NCBI GenBank assembly: GCA_947476745.1
Contig: CANJRG010000028.1
Coordinates: forward strand, 1 to 41,300
Direction: 5' to 3'
From: Acidimicrobiia bacterium
GTDB lineage: Bacteria > Actinomycetota > Acidimicrobiia > Acidimicrobiales > CAIXPF01
DNA: 41,300 nucleotides
Of the stretch, positions 1 through 7,317 are shown in pieces. The position numbers were made by a program, and so were the translations under genes. The notes beneath the pieces were generated by a model. The model ran no database searches. It was given only the letters and a program-made list of their open reading frames with translations, and had not been told where the DNA came from. Position 1 is the stretch's first letter. The number at the start of each line of letters is the position of its first letter.

Positions 1-137
1 CCCTCACCTACATCGACTGGTTCAACAACCGCCGGCTGCACAGCGAGCTCGGCGACATCCCACCCGCCGAGTTCGAGGCCGACTACTACGCTCGAGCGCG
101 GACCGAAGCAACAGTCCCAACACCCACCCGGACCTGA
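1..137 (+). CDS. IS3-family transposase, C-terminal fragment (cut by window edge)
   Basis: The frame is open from the window edge (first full codon at base 3) to the stop TGA at 135-137, about 44 residues. It reads YIDWFNNRRLHSELG and then PPAEFEADYY, the typical end of the DDE integrase core of IS3-family OrfB transposases (Y-x-x-W-x-N-x-x-R-x-H-x-x-L-G ... P-x-x-x-E). The catalytic DDE residues lie outside the window. I could not find a clear right-hand terminal inverted repeat in the following bases, so the element may be degraded. It adjoins other mobile-element debris (IS110-like and relaxase remnants) and a tRNA gene. Family assignment is firm; whether the full transposase is intact cannot be seen. 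Confidence 0.8.
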   Translation, partial: LTYIDWFNNRRLHSELGDIPPAEFEADYYARARTEATVPTPTRT

Positions 138-354
138 TGCAAACGACCGAGGCCAGGTACGCAGCCATCGCGTCCACACGGCGATCGAGCTCTGCACAGG
201 TAGGGCTAGTCCGCTACCGAGGTCACGGATCGCTTCCTTGTTCGGGCTCGATCCAGCAGCGCTCGGCTAGGAATCCTGGGGGAACCGCCAAGCCAACGCG
301 CCACTCTGCCGAATCGTGATCGTCCTCTTGCGATGGCACCCACCGGCCACAACG

Positions 355-429
355 GACGTGCAACGCCGAACAAGCGGAGGCCCCTCCAAATGCGAGATCA
401 TCCGCTGCCTCCAGCGAATCGTCGACCGA
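355..429 (+). pseudogene. IS110-family transposase remnant
   Basis: A short stretch translates as DVQRRTSGGPSKCEIIRCLQ followed by RIVDR. This resembles the conserved C-terminal region of IS110/IS1111 transposases, usually of the form Y-x-x-R-R-x-x-E-G-x-S-K-x-E-I-I-R-C-L-K-R-x-x-A-R. The similarity stops after about 25 residues, and neither the N-terminal DEDD region nor the serine motif is present nearby. It is read as a decayed scrap. The match is from family knowledge rather than alignment, so confidence is moderate. Confidence 0.45.
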
Positions 430-481
430 CCATCGCCGCCTCATCCACCACTACCGTCGCACCCCAAGGGGGGACGGAACT

Positions 482-826
482 CAGGTCGTGGGCCGCTCCG
501 CCGGCGGTGTTCGACGGGGAACATGCCGTTGGGGTCCGCCCGCATCCCCGTGCTCCCGCCCAGCAGTGCCGTGGCGGTCGCGGTCCCCGCCACCGCGAAC
601 CCCACCTACCGCTGCCGCGCCAGCTCCGCCACTGCGGGACGCAGAGCGGTTCTTCCCGGTGCCTGCCGAGCCGACGATGACGCCCAGTGGGTGGTTGCCG
701 GGCGCTGCTACTGCGTCGGCGTGCTGCGCACGGTCAAGCCCGACCTCGGCCAGCTCGGCGGGTTGGCCGTGGCGGTCCCAGCGGCGCACGGTCCAGGCCG
801 CCGGCTCGGCTCCCTGTTGACCAGAA
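482..826 (-). pseudogene. MobF-type conjugative relaxase, ATPase/helicase-domain remnant (frameshifted)
   Basis: Read on the minus strand, about 665-735 encodes LDRAQHADAV and then HPLGVIVGSAGTGKN, a Walker A P-loop in the context usual for TraA/MobF relaxases (L-x-x-x-Q-x-x-A-V ... V-x-V-G-x-A-G-T-G-K-T). After the P-loop the homology continues in another frame as TALRPAVAELARQ, hits an in-frame TAG, then resumes as GTATATALLGGSTGMRADP, as in the helix that follows the P-loop in these proteins. The P-loop Thr is also lost (GKN). So it carries at least one frameshift, one stop and a motif lesion. It ends within about 20 bases of the 3' end of tRNA-Val, a usual att site for integrative elements. 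Exact limits are approximate. Confidence 0.6.
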
Positions 827-836
827 CTTCTGCGGG

Positions 837-910
837 TGGGCCGTAAGGGATTCGAACCCCTGACCTCTTGCGTGTCATGCAAGCGCTCTAACCAACTGAG
901 CTAACGGCCC
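837..910 (-). tRNA. tRNA-Val (anticodon GAC)
   Basis: The minus strand folds into a cloverleaf. The 7-bp acceptor stem pairs 904-910 with 838-844, the D arm contains GCTCAGTTGGTTAGAGC, the anticodon stem is CTTGC/GCAAG with loop ATGACAC (anticodon GAC, Val), and the T arm carries GGTTCGAATCC. The discriminator is A at 837 and CCA is not encoded (the next bases read CCC). The 3' end faces the mobile-element debris at 1-836, consistent with use as an integration site. Confidence 0.95.
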
Positions 911-1062
911 GAAGGAACCCGAACGTAGCACGGCGGCGGCGAGGACCGTGAAACCGCAGCGCAGGTCGGCTCGGCCAGGGACCGGGAGGGCGCCCATGTG
1001 CACGTGCCCGGGGTCCTGTAGCAGGCTTCGGCGGCAGATCCGACGAAGTGAGGGAGCAGGTC

Positions 1063-1812
1063 ATGGGAGTGGAGACCGAACGGCGGGGACGGGTGCTGGT
1101 CGTCTCGCTGCACCGCGAGGACAAGCGCAACGCCATCGACCGCGAGCTGGCCGACGGGGTCGAGGCCGCGCTGAACACCCTCGAGGACGACCCCGAGCTG
1201 TGGGTCGGCATCCTCACTGGGACCGCCACGGTGTTTTCGGCCGGCACCGACCTCAAGCAGCCGTCGAGCCCGGCCACCGAGCGCGGCGGTGAGTACGGCG
1301 TCATCCGCCGGGTGCGCTCGAAGCCGCTGATCGCCGCGGTCGAGGGCTACGCACTCGGTGGTGGCATGGAGATCGTGCTGGCCTGCGACCTGGTGGTGGC
1401 CTCCTCCACCGCCCGCTTCGGCCTGCCCGAGGTGGCCCGGGGCATCCTGCCGACGTGTGGCGGCCTGTTCCGCTCGACCCGGGCTTTGCCGCTCAACATC
1501 GCCAAGGAACTGCTGCTCACCGGGGACCAGCTGTCGCCGCAGCGGGCCTACGAATTGGGCTTGGTGAACCGGCTGACCGAGCCTGGCGGCGCCCTCGGCG
1601 AGGCGTTGGCCCTGGCTGAGCGCATCTGCGTGAACGCCCCGGTCTCGGTGCGCCAGAGCCTGTGGGCGTTGGAGCAGGTCAGCACCCTCACCGATGAGGC
1701 GGGCTGGGAGGCCACCACCACCGCCACCGGCGTGGTGCGCAGCACCGAGGACTTCCGGGAGGGCCGCACCGCCTTCTTCGAGAAGCGCAGCCCCAACTGG
1801 CAGGGCCGCTGA
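1063..1812 (+). CDS. Enoyl-CoA hydratase/isomerase family protein (crotonase)
   Basis: A 249-residue crotonase-superfamily protein, the normal length. The first oxyanion-hole region is SAGTDL and the second is in ALGGGMEI. The Glu of GGGME and the Glu of GLPEV occupy the positions of the two catalytic glutamates of hydratases (rat mitochondrial E144/E164), so hydration of an enoyl-CoA is plausible. The substrate cannot be told. The ATG at 1063 is preferred to the GTG at 1048 because AGGGAG (1051-1056) sits about 6 nt before it. It is followed by a separately promoted gene at 1864. No biotin or thiolase partner is adjacent, so the pathway is unassigned. Family very likely, precise reaction open. 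Confidence 0.9.
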   Translation: MGVETERRGRVLVVSLHREDKRNAIDRELADGVEAALNTLEDDPELWVGILTGTATVFSAGTDLKQPSSPATERGGEYGVIRRVRSKPLIAAVEGYALGGGMEIVLACDLVVASSTARFGLPEVARGILPTCGGLFRSTRALPLNIAKELLLTGDQLSPQRAYELGLVNRLTEPGGALGEALALAERICVNAPVSVRQSLWALEQVSTLTDEAGWEATTTATGVVRSTEDFREGRTAFFEKRSPNWQGR

Positions 1813-1829
1813 GAGGCCGACGGCGGGGC

Positions 1830-1857
1830 TAGCGTCACGGGCGTCTGCCCGAGAGGA
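1830..1857 (+). promoter_or_regulatory. Putative -10 box and Shine-Dalgarno for the MDMPI-family gene
   Basis: TAGCGT at 1830-1835 fits the TANNNT -10 consensus of actinobacteria, and GAGAGGA at 1851-1857 is a ribosome binding site 6 nt before the ATG at 1864. Unlike many genes in this window, this one has a short leader with a Shine-Dalgarno. Confidence 0.45.
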
Positions 1858-1863
1858 CCCACG

Positions 1864-2643
1864 ATGACCATCCCCGCCGTCGCCAACCTGCTGCACTGCT
1901 TCACCACGTTCACCGCGCTGTGCGCCGAGCTCGACGAAGCCGAGTGGAACACCCCGTCGCTGTGCCCCGGCTGGTCGGTCAAGGACGTCGCCGCGCACCT
2001 CGCCGGGATCGAGCGGGCGCTGTCGGGATGGACGCCCTCGGCCGACAACCCGCCCCCGTTCGACCAGATCGGCACGTTCATGTCCGAGGCCCGCCGCCGC
2101 AGCGGCGCCGAGCTCCTGGCCGACATGACCACCATCCTCGACGCTCGGCGAGCCGAGCTGGCCGCCATGGACGACGCCGCGTTCGAGGCGACGTCGTGGA
2201 CGCCGGTCGGGGTGCAGACCTACGGCCGGTTCATGGCCGTGCGCAGCTTCGACTTCTGGGTCCACGAGCAGGACATCCGGGTGCCGCTCGGCCGCGAGGG
2301 CCATCTCGACGGGGACGCCGCCGCCATGGCGCTGGACGAGGTGCGGCTGAGCCTGGGCTACATCGTGGGCAAGCGTGCGGCCATCCCGGAGGGCCAACGG
2401 GTCAAGATCGTGCTCAGCGGGCCGGTCGGCGGCGAGCTCTGCGCCACGGTCGACGGCCGGGCCCGGGCCGTCGACCACCTCGACGACCCGACGGCCACGG
2501 TCAGCACCGACTTGTTGACCTTCATGCTGCTGGCCTGCGGACGGATCGACCCCGACGTGCCGATCGCCGCGGGCAAGGTGTCCTACGACGGCGACGTCGC
2601 CATCGCCGAGCAACTGGCCCGCAACCTCCGCTTCACGTTCTGA
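1864..2643 (+). CDS. Maleylpyruvate isomerase-family, mycothiol-dependent (DinB-fold) protein
   Basis: A 259-residue protein with an N-terminal DinB/MDMPI helical bundle. The diagnostic CPGWSVKDVAAHLAG (about residues 38-52) carries the first metal-binding His, and SFDFWVHEQDIR (about 130-141) carries further candidate ligands. The C-terminal third is an alpha/beta domain like the MDMPI C-terminal/SCP2-type domain. Characterised members use mycothiol and a divalent metal for isomerisation, but most members in actinobacteria have unknown substrates. It has its own -10 box and Shine-Dalgarno. It converges with the SRPBCC gene at 2688-3143, with a 14-bp direct repeat between them. Fold assignment is good; enzymatic role is unproven. 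Confidence 0.82.
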   Translation: MTIPAVANLLHCFTTFTALCAELDEAEWNTPSLCPGWSVKDVAAHLAGIERALSGWTPSADNPPPFDQIGTFMSEARRRSGAELLADMTTILDARRAELAAMDDAAFEATSWTPVGVQTYGRFMAVRSFDFWVHEQDIRVPLGREGHLDGDAAAMALDEVRLSLGYIVGKRAAIPEGQRVKIVLSGPVGGELCATVDGRARAVDHLDDPTATVSTDLLTFMLLACGRIDPDVPIAAGKVSYDGDVAIAEQLARNLRFTF

Positions 2644-2679
2644 CCCGCCGGTCCGTACCCGCCGGTCCGTACCCGCCGG
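2644..2679. repeat. 14-bp tandem repeat between convergent genes
   Basis: CCCGCCGGTCCGTA occurs at 2644-2657 and 2658-2671, with a partial third copy at 2672-2679. It fills the gap between two convergent genes. The first copy, with the preceding stop codon, is part of a 16-mer also found after the stop of the gene ending at 13134. Confidence 0.8.
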
Positions 2680-2687
2680 CCGGACGT

Positions 2688-3143
2688 TCAGCGGGCCTGG
2701 GCGGCTTCGACGTTGCGCTTGATGTTGGCGAGACAGATCGCGGCCTCGTCGTCCATGCGCGACACCATCTCCGCCGTCGGGGCCTTGGGTCGCTCGGGGT
2801 TGACGATGCGCCGGGTGTAGCGGCAGCCCGTACCCTCAGGTACGACCTCGTACACGGCGAGGATCGGCCCGGTGAACGGGGTCGTGGTGCGGGCCTCCCA
2901 GCGGCGACCGTCGACGCGGTCCGCGACGTCCCAGTCCAACGCCACCTCACCCTGGCGGGTGTGCCACTTCTCGTAGAACTGCTCCCCGGCGCGCATTGCA
3001 CGGTCGGGGCTGTCGATGTGGTGGGTCGCCGGCATCCACTGCGGCCAGGACTGCGGGTTCGACACGTAGTCGAGCACCGCCTCGGGCGACGCGTCGATGA
3101 AGATGTCGTGGCTGCGTTCGAACGAAACGGTCTCGCCGCTCAT
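2688..3143 (-). CDS. SRPBCC-family protein (polyketide cyclase/START-like)
   Basis: A 151-residue protein with the helix-grip fold pattern: N-terminal FERSHDIFIDASPEAVLDYV, then NPQSWPQWMPATH, a hydrophobic beta-rich middle and a C-terminal long helix (about 125-150). This is typical of SRPBCC proteins that hold hydrophobic ligands. No catalytic residues can be assigned. The ATG at 3143 is chosen because GAGGAG lies about 6 nt upstream; the frame stays open further upstream but only as antisense of the divergent gene. The gene is divergent from the SCO6745-family gene at 3241, with about 100 bp between the starts. Confidence 0.8.
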   Translation of the reverse strand: MSGETVSFERSHDIFIDASPEAVLDYVSNPQSWPQWMPATHHIDSPDRAMRAGEQFYEKWHTRQGEVALDWDVADRVDGRRWEARTTTPFTGPILAVYEVVPEGTGCRYTRRIVNPERPKAPTAEMVSRMDDEAAICLANIKRNVEAAQAR

Positions 3144-3227
3144 CGGTTGCTCCTCGGGTTCCCGGTGCGGCCGACCCCCCGTCCGCCACGGGCACGGTAG
3201 CGCCTGTGGGGGCCGACGGCAGGGGTC

Positions 3228-3233
3228 TAGATT
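3228..3233 (+). promoter_or_regulatory. -10 box predicting a leaderless mRNA for the SCO6745-family gene
   Basis: TAGATT ends exactly 7 nt before the ATG at 3241, so transcription would begin at the start codon. No Shine-Dalgarno is near the ATG. Confidence 0.55.
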
Positions 3234-3240
3234 GCCCGAC

Positions 3241-4158
3241 ATGCAGTATGCCGCCGTTCGGGCCGCCCTGTTCACCGAGGCACCTGCCGGGACCCCGCAT
3301 CCGGCCTTTGCCGAGCAGCCCTCCCCGACGCGCCGACTCCGTGACGCCTTCGAGCCGATCGCCATGCACCAGGTGTGGACCGAAGCGGTGCACACCGCAC
3401 TGGCCGGCACCGGGCTGCCGTTCTTCGCCATCTACGCCTGGGGTCGCGCCGCGGTGCTCGGCGACGTCGACGCCACGGTCGCCGCCGCCACCTTCGCGGT
3501 GTTCGACACCGAGCCGGTGGCCGGCGCCATCCGGGCGGGGCAGGCCTCCATCGGCCGGACGGAGCTGTTGGCCACCATGGACCGGGCCACCATCGCCTCG
3601 CTGCACGCCGTGCTCGACCCGATCGTCGAACCCGCCGAGCTCACCGAGGTGACGGCCGCGCTCGAGCACGCGGTCGACGCCGCCGACGGCGCGGGGCGAC
3701 CGTTGTTCTGCGGGGTCCGGGCCCTCGACCGCCCGGCCGACCCGCTCGGGGCCATGTGGCGGGCGTGCCATGCACTGCGCGAGCACCGCGGCGACAGCCA
3801 CGTCGCGGCATTCGTCGGCGCGGGTCTCGACCCGGTCCGCATGAACATCCTCACCGAGCTGTGGATCGGCTACCCGCTCGGCGGGTACAGCGCCAGCCGC
3901 CGCTGGCCCGCGGCACGCACCGAGGCCGCCCTCGATCGACTCCGACGCGACGGCCTGGTGGACGGCGACGAGCTGACCGAGCGCGGCCGGGCTCGACGCG
4001 ACGAGATCGAAGCCGCCACCGACCGGGCCCAGGACAGCGTCATCGAGGCGCTCGACGACCGCCTCGAGCCCGTGGTGGATGCCCTCGGGCGCTGGAGCGA
4101 CGCCTGTGTCGCCGCGGGCGTGTTCCCACCGGACTTCCGCAAGCGCTACGCCGGTTGA
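3241..4158 (+). CDS. SCO6745-family protein (helical, HTH-like C-terminal half)
   Basis: A 305-residue, largely helical protein with the features of the actinobacterial SCO6745 family: EPIAMHQVWTEAVHTAL near the N terminus, an AIYAWGRAAVLGD segment, and a C-terminal half that looks like a MarR-type winged helix (ILTELWIGYPLGGY, then TEAALDRLRRDGLVDGDELT, about residues 202-246). The molecular function of this family is not established to my knowledge. The stop overlaps the start of the flavodoxin-like gene by one base (TGATG), so the two are probably translationally coupled. The start is predicted to be leaderless (-10 box at 3228). Confidence 0.75.
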   Translation: MQYAAVRAALFTEAPAGTPHPAFAEQPSPTRRLRDAFEPIAMHQVWTEAVHTALAGTGLPFFAIYAWGRAAVLGDVDATVAAATFAVFDTEPVAGAIRAGQASIGRTELLATMDRATIASLHAVLDPIVEPAELTEVTAALEHAVDAADGAGRPLFCGVRALDRPADPLGAMWRACHALREHRGDSHVAAFVGAGLDPVRMNILTELWIGYPLGGYSASRRWPAARTEAALDRLRRDGLVDGDELTERGRARRDEIEAATDRAQDSVIEALDDRLEPVVDALGRWSDACVAAGVFPPDFRKRYAG

Positions 4159-4625
4159 TGGCCCGGCTGCTCATCGTCCACCACACGCCGTCGCCGGCGC
4201 TGCACAGCTTGTTCGAGGCCGTCCGCTCCGGCGCCACCGACCCGCAGCTCGCCGGGGCGGGCCTCGAGGTGGTGAACCGCCCGGCGCTCGGGGCGACCGC
4301 CACCGACGTCCTAGACGCCGACGGCTACGTGCTCGGCACCCCGGCCAACCTCGGGTCGATGTCGGGCGCGCTCAAACACTTCTTCGACACGATCTACTAC
4401 CCGTGCCTCGACAGCACCGCCGGGCGGCCCTTCGGGCTGTACGTCCACGGCAACAACGACACCGGCGGCGCCCTCGTCGACATCGACAAGATCGTCACCG
4501 GGCTGCGCTGGCGGCAGGCCGCCGCAACGGTCACCGTCATCGGCGAAGCAGACCGGGCGGCGCTCGACGCCTGCTGGGAGCTCGGCGCCACCGTCGGCGC
4601 CCTGGCCCTCGACCGCCACACCTGA
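4158..4625 (+). CDS. Flavodoxin-family / NAD(P)H-dependent FMN reductase-like protein
   Basis: A 155-residue alpha/beta protein. The N-terminal beta strand followed by a phosphate-binding loop (LLIVHHTPSPALHSLFEAV) and the second FMN loop GTPANLGSMSGALKHFFD (about residues 60-77) match flavodoxin-like oxidoreductases of the NADPH-dependent FMN reductase type. It likely binds FMN and passes electrons to an unknown partner. Its ATG overlaps the stop of the SCO6745-family gene by one base, so the two proteins are probably made together. The next gene (LLM enzyme) has its own -10 box 30 nt downstream, so the operon may end here or read through. Confidence 0.8.
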   Translation: MARLLIVHHTPSPALHSLFEAVRSGATDPQLAGAGLEVVNRPALGATATDVLDADGYVLGTPANLGSMSGALKHFFDTIYYPCLDSTAGRPFGLYVHGNNDTGGALVDIDKIVTGLRWRQAAATVTVIGEADRAALDACWELGATVGALALDRHT

Positions 4626-4655
4626 GGTCCCTGGGCCGCGCCGGCTCCGAACGGC

Positions 4656-4661
4656 TACCGT
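4656..4661 (+). promoter_or_regulatory. -10 box predicting a leaderless mRNA for the LLM gene
   Basis: TACCGT ends 7 nt before the ATG at 4669, with no Shine-Dalgarno in the interval. Confidence 0.55.
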
Positions 4662-4668
4662 CCCGGTC

Positions 4669-5556
4669 ATGCAGACGTCTGTGGACATCGGCCGTATCGG
4701 GATCTGGCAAGGGGTGCTCGACCAGCAGCCCTCGGGCCGGGTGCGGGAGCTGGCGGCGGAGATCGAGGAGATGGGCTGGCCCTCACTGTGGCTGCCCGAG
4801 TCGACCGGGCGCGACGCCCTGGTGTCGTCCTCGGTGCTGCTTGCTGCCACCACCAACCTCAAGGTCGCCACCGGCATCGCCCAGATCCACGCCCGGCACC
4901 CGGTCACCATGATCAACGCCCAGCGCACCCTGGCCGAGGCCTACGACAACCGGTTCCTGCTCGGTCTCGGGGTCAGCCATCAGCCCCTGATCGAGACGGT
5001 TCGCAAGACCGCCTACGTCAAGCCGTACTCGATGATGAAGCAGTACCTCGCCGACATGGCCGAGGCCCCCTTCACCGCGCTCGGGCCGGCCACCGACCCG
5101 CCGGTCGTCATCGCCGCCCTCGGGCCGAAGATGCTGGAGCTGGCCCGGACCGCCACCCAGGGGGCCCACCCCTACTTCGTGCCGCCGGAGCACACCGTCA
5201 TCGCCCGGGAGGCCCTCGGCCCCGAGCCGCTGCTGGCCGTGGAGCAGATGGTGATCCTCGACACAAACCCCGAGACCGCCCGCGAGCTGGCCCGCGCCGA
5301 CATGGCCCGCTACCTGCGCCTGCCGAACTACACCAACAACCTGCTGCGCCTCGGCTTCACCGAGGCCGACATCGCCGGGGCCACCGACCGACTCGTCGAC
5401 GCCATCGTGGTGTGGGGTGACGAGGACGCCATCTCCGCCCGGGTCCAGGCCCACCTCGACGCCGGCGCAGACCACGTGTGCCTCCAGCACCTCGTCGCGG
5501 ACCGCACCGTGCCCCCGGTCGCCGAGTGGCATCGCCTCGCCGAGGCCCTGCTGTGA
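4669..5556 (+). CDS. LLM class F420-dependent oxidoreductase (TIGR03620-like)
   Basis: A 295-residue luciferase-like TIM-barrel flavoenzyme. It starts DIGRIGIWQGVLDQ, has WPSLWLPESTGRDALV (about residues 39-54), TGIAQIHARHPV (about 69-80) and FLLGLGVSH (about 98-106), all typical of the actinobacterial F420-dependent subfamily TIGR03620. It would use reduced F420 (or FMN) for hydride transfer to an unknown substrate. The stop overlaps the GTG start of the following SDR gene by 4 nt (GTGA), so both are likely co-translated, perhaps acting on the same carbonyl or alcohol substrate. Cofactor choice is inferred from the family. Confidence 0.85.
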   Translation: MQTSVDIGRIGIWQGVLDQQPSGRVRELAAEIEEMGWPSLWLPESTGRDALVSSSVLLAATTNLKVATGIAQIHARHPVTMINAQRTLAEAYDNRFLLGLGVSHQPLIETVRKTAYVKPYSMMKQYLADMAEAPFTALGPATDPPVVIAALGPKMLELARTATQGAHPYFVPPEHTVIAREALGPEPLLAVEQMVILDTNPETARELARADMARYLRLPNYTNNLLRLGFTEADIAGATDRLVDAIVVWGDEDAISARVQAHLDAGADHVCLQHLVADRTVPPVAEWHRLAEALL

Positions 5557-6335
5557 GCCGCCACCAGGACCGTGTGGCCATCGTGACCGGTTCGGCCGCC
5601 GGCATCGGCCGGGCCACCGTCGAGGCGTTCCTCGCCGAGGGTGCCCGCGGCGTGGTCGCCGTCGACGTCAACCGTGATGCGCTGGCCTGGGCGGCCGGCA
5701 ACGACCGCATCGCCAGCCTCGCCGGTGATCTCACCGACCCGGCCGTCAACGCCGAGATGGTGCAGCTCGCCGTGTCGCGGTTCGGCGGCCTCGACGCCGT
5801 CGCCCTCAACGCCGGCATCGTCGTGCAGGGCACCATCCAGCGCGGCTCGCTCGACGACTACGACCGCACGATGGACATCAACGTCCGCGCCGTCGCCCTC
5901 GGGATCCGTGCCGCCCTGCCCGAGCTCGAGAAGCGACCGGGCGGCGCCATCGTGGTCACCGGCTCGGTGTCCGGTCTATTCGGCGATTCCGGACTTTGGG
6001 CCTACAACGCCTCGAAGGCCGCGGTGGTGAACCTGGTGCGTTCGGTGGCCCTCGACATCGGCCACCTGGGCATCCGCATCAACGCCGTCTGCCCCGGCCC
6101 GGTGAACACCGCCATGACCGCCAACGTCGCCGGCAAGCCGATGGAAGGGGCCATGAAGGCCCGCATCCCGCTGCAGCGCTTCGCCGAGCCCAGCGAGATC
6201 GCCAACGTCATTTCCTTCCTGGCCTCGACGGAGGCATCGTTCGTGACCGGCGCCGAACTCCCCGTCGACGGCGGCGTCACCTGCGGGACCGGCCAGTGGG
6301 CCACCACCGGCGGCCGCCGCTCCGGTCACTCCTGA
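5553..6335 (+). CDS. Short-chain dehydrogenase/reductase (SDR)
   Basis: A 260-residue classical SDR. It has the Rossmann glycine motif TGSAAGIG (about residues 12-19), LNAGIV in place of NNAG (about 81-86), the catalytic Ser in VTGSVSG, the Tyr-Lys pair in AYNASK, and PGPVNT after it. The acidic residue after beta-2 (VDVNRD) favours NAD(H). Start: GTG at 5553 overlapping the LLM stop by 4 nt. It ends just before an AT-rich promoter region. The reaction is oxidation or reduction of an alcohol/ketone; substrate unknown. Confidence 0.9.
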   Translation: MSRHQDRVAIVTGSAAGIGRATVEAFLAEGARGVVAVDVNRDALAWAAGNDRIASLAGDLTDPAVNAEMVQLAVSRFGGLDAVALNAGIVVQGTIQRGSLDDYDRTMDINVRAVALGIRAALPELEKRPGGAIVVTGSVSGLFGDSGLWAYNASKAAVVNLVRSVALDIGHLGIRINAVCPGPVNTAMTANVAGKPMEGAMKARIPLQRFAEPSEIANVISFLASTEASFVTGAELPVDGGVTCGTGQWATTGGRRSGHS

Positions 6336-6374
6336 TAACTACCTTTCAGGTTATTTCATAACTTTTCATATACT
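6335..6374 (+). promoter_or_regulatory. AT-rich promoter with inverted repeats for the AbiEi/DUF559 gene
   Basis: In a GC-rich background this short island is strikingly AT-rich. It has three related elements, ATAAC (6335-6339), GTTAT (6350-6354) and ATAAC (6358-6362); the last two form the palindrome GTTAT-TTC-ATAAC. A near-consensus -10 box TATACT lies at 6369-6374, 9 nt before the ATG at 6384. The palindrome sits in the -35/-10 spacer, where a repressor would block transcription. AbiEi antitoxins bind inverted repeats in their own promoters, so autoregulation is a reasonable inference. Confidence 0.55.
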
Positions 6375-6383
6375 CTGACCTCC

Positions 6384-7310
6384 ATGGAGGCCGCGGACGA
6401 CTCGTGGGCGGTCCTGTCGATCGAGCAGTTGTTCGGCGTCGGGATGACCCGGGGAGACATCCGATCCGCCTGCCGCCGGGGTTCGCTCATGGCCCTCGGC
6501 GGCGGGCTGTACCTGCGTGGGTGCCGTCACGCCGGCGAGGAGGGCTGGCGGCAGGACGTGGCCATCGCCTGTGCCCGTCGGCCCGACGCCGCCGTGTGCG
6601 GCGAGACCGCGGCGGCATTGCGGAGCCTCGACGGGTTCGCACCCGGCGCGCCGATCACCCTGGCGACCGAACCTTCCGGCTCACCCGGGCGGGGAGTTCG
6701 CCGGATCACCCGGCTCGGGCCCGTGGCGCAGATCTCCGGCCTCCCGGCGACCGACATCGACGAGACCCTGCTCGACCTCGGTGCCTCACTCACCCCCCGG
6801 CCCGGGTGCCACGGTGCCACCCGCCCCCTCGACCCCGTCGAACTGGTCGAACTCGCCGTCGAGGATGCCTTGCGGCGCGGGCTCACCACGGTCGACCGGT
6901 TGCGCGAGGTCGTGGCCGCGGCCAACCGCTCCCGACCGGGCCGACGAGTGCTCGCCGCGGTGTTGGCCGACCGCCCCGCCGGCGCCGCGCCCACCGAGAG
7001 CTACCTCGAGACCCGGTGCCTGCAGGTCCTGCGCCACGGCGGCCTCGGGGACTTCGAGCGACAGGTCGTGCTCGAGGACCACGACGGCGTCATCGGCCGG
7101 GTCGACCTGTGCCGGAACCGGGTCGTGCTCGAACTCGTGGGGGCTCGCTGGCACCTCGATCGCTTCGATGCCGACCATCGTCGCTACGCCCGCATCTCGG
7201 CGGCCGGCTACCGGCTCCTGCCGTTCACCTTCTCCGACGTGGAGCACCGGCCAGACCACGTCACGCGGTCGACTGCAGCCGCCCTGGCCGGCGTCGAGAG
7301 CCGGCCATGA
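6384..7310 (+). CDS. AbiEi-like winged-helix N terminus with DUF559 (PD-(D/E)XK-like) C terminus
   Basis: A 308-residue protein. The first ~50 residues (SIEQLFGVGMTRGDIRSACR, then GGLYLRG) match the winged-helix AbiEi antitoxin_4 type domain. The C-terminal ~80 residues (GVIGRVDLCRNRVVLELVG, then ARWHLDRFDADHRRYA and GYRLLPFTFSDV) match the DUF559/Vsr-like nuclease fold. The usual E-x-D-G core here reads ELVG, so the active site is incomplete, though the Asp of RVDL and the D-x-D-x-x-R block remain. No AbiEii toxin gene follows, so this is an orphan. Such solitary AbiEi-DUF559 proteins are common in actinobacteria and their role is unknown. The promoter and palindrome are described separately. 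Confidence 0.72.
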   Translation: MEAADDSWAVLSIEQLFGVGMTRGDIRSACRRGSLMALGGGLYLRGCRHAGEEGWRQDVAIACARRPDAAVCGETAAALRSLDGFAPGAPITLATEPSGSPGRGVRRITRLGPVAQISGLPATDIDETLLDLGASLTPRPGCHGATRPLDPVELVELAVEDALRRGLTTVDRLREVVAAANRSRPGRRVLAAVLADRPAGAAPTESYLETRCLQVLRHGGLGDFERQVVLEDHDGVIGRVDLCRNRVVLELVGARWHLDRFDADHRRYARISAAGYRLLPFTFSDVEHRPDHVTRSTAAALAGVESRP

Positions 7311-7317
7311 ACGTGTT

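Noticed and set aside
481-882. Minus-strand frame starting inside the tRNA-Val gene
   Set aside because: The first residues (EVRGSNPLRPT) are the usual false translation of a tRNA; only the later part has meaning, as a relaxase remnant.
901-2613. Long open frame on the minus strand opposite the crotonase and MDMPI genes
   Set aside because: It is the antisense shadow of two well-recognised genes in high-GC DNA; its translation is low-complexity and matches no fold.
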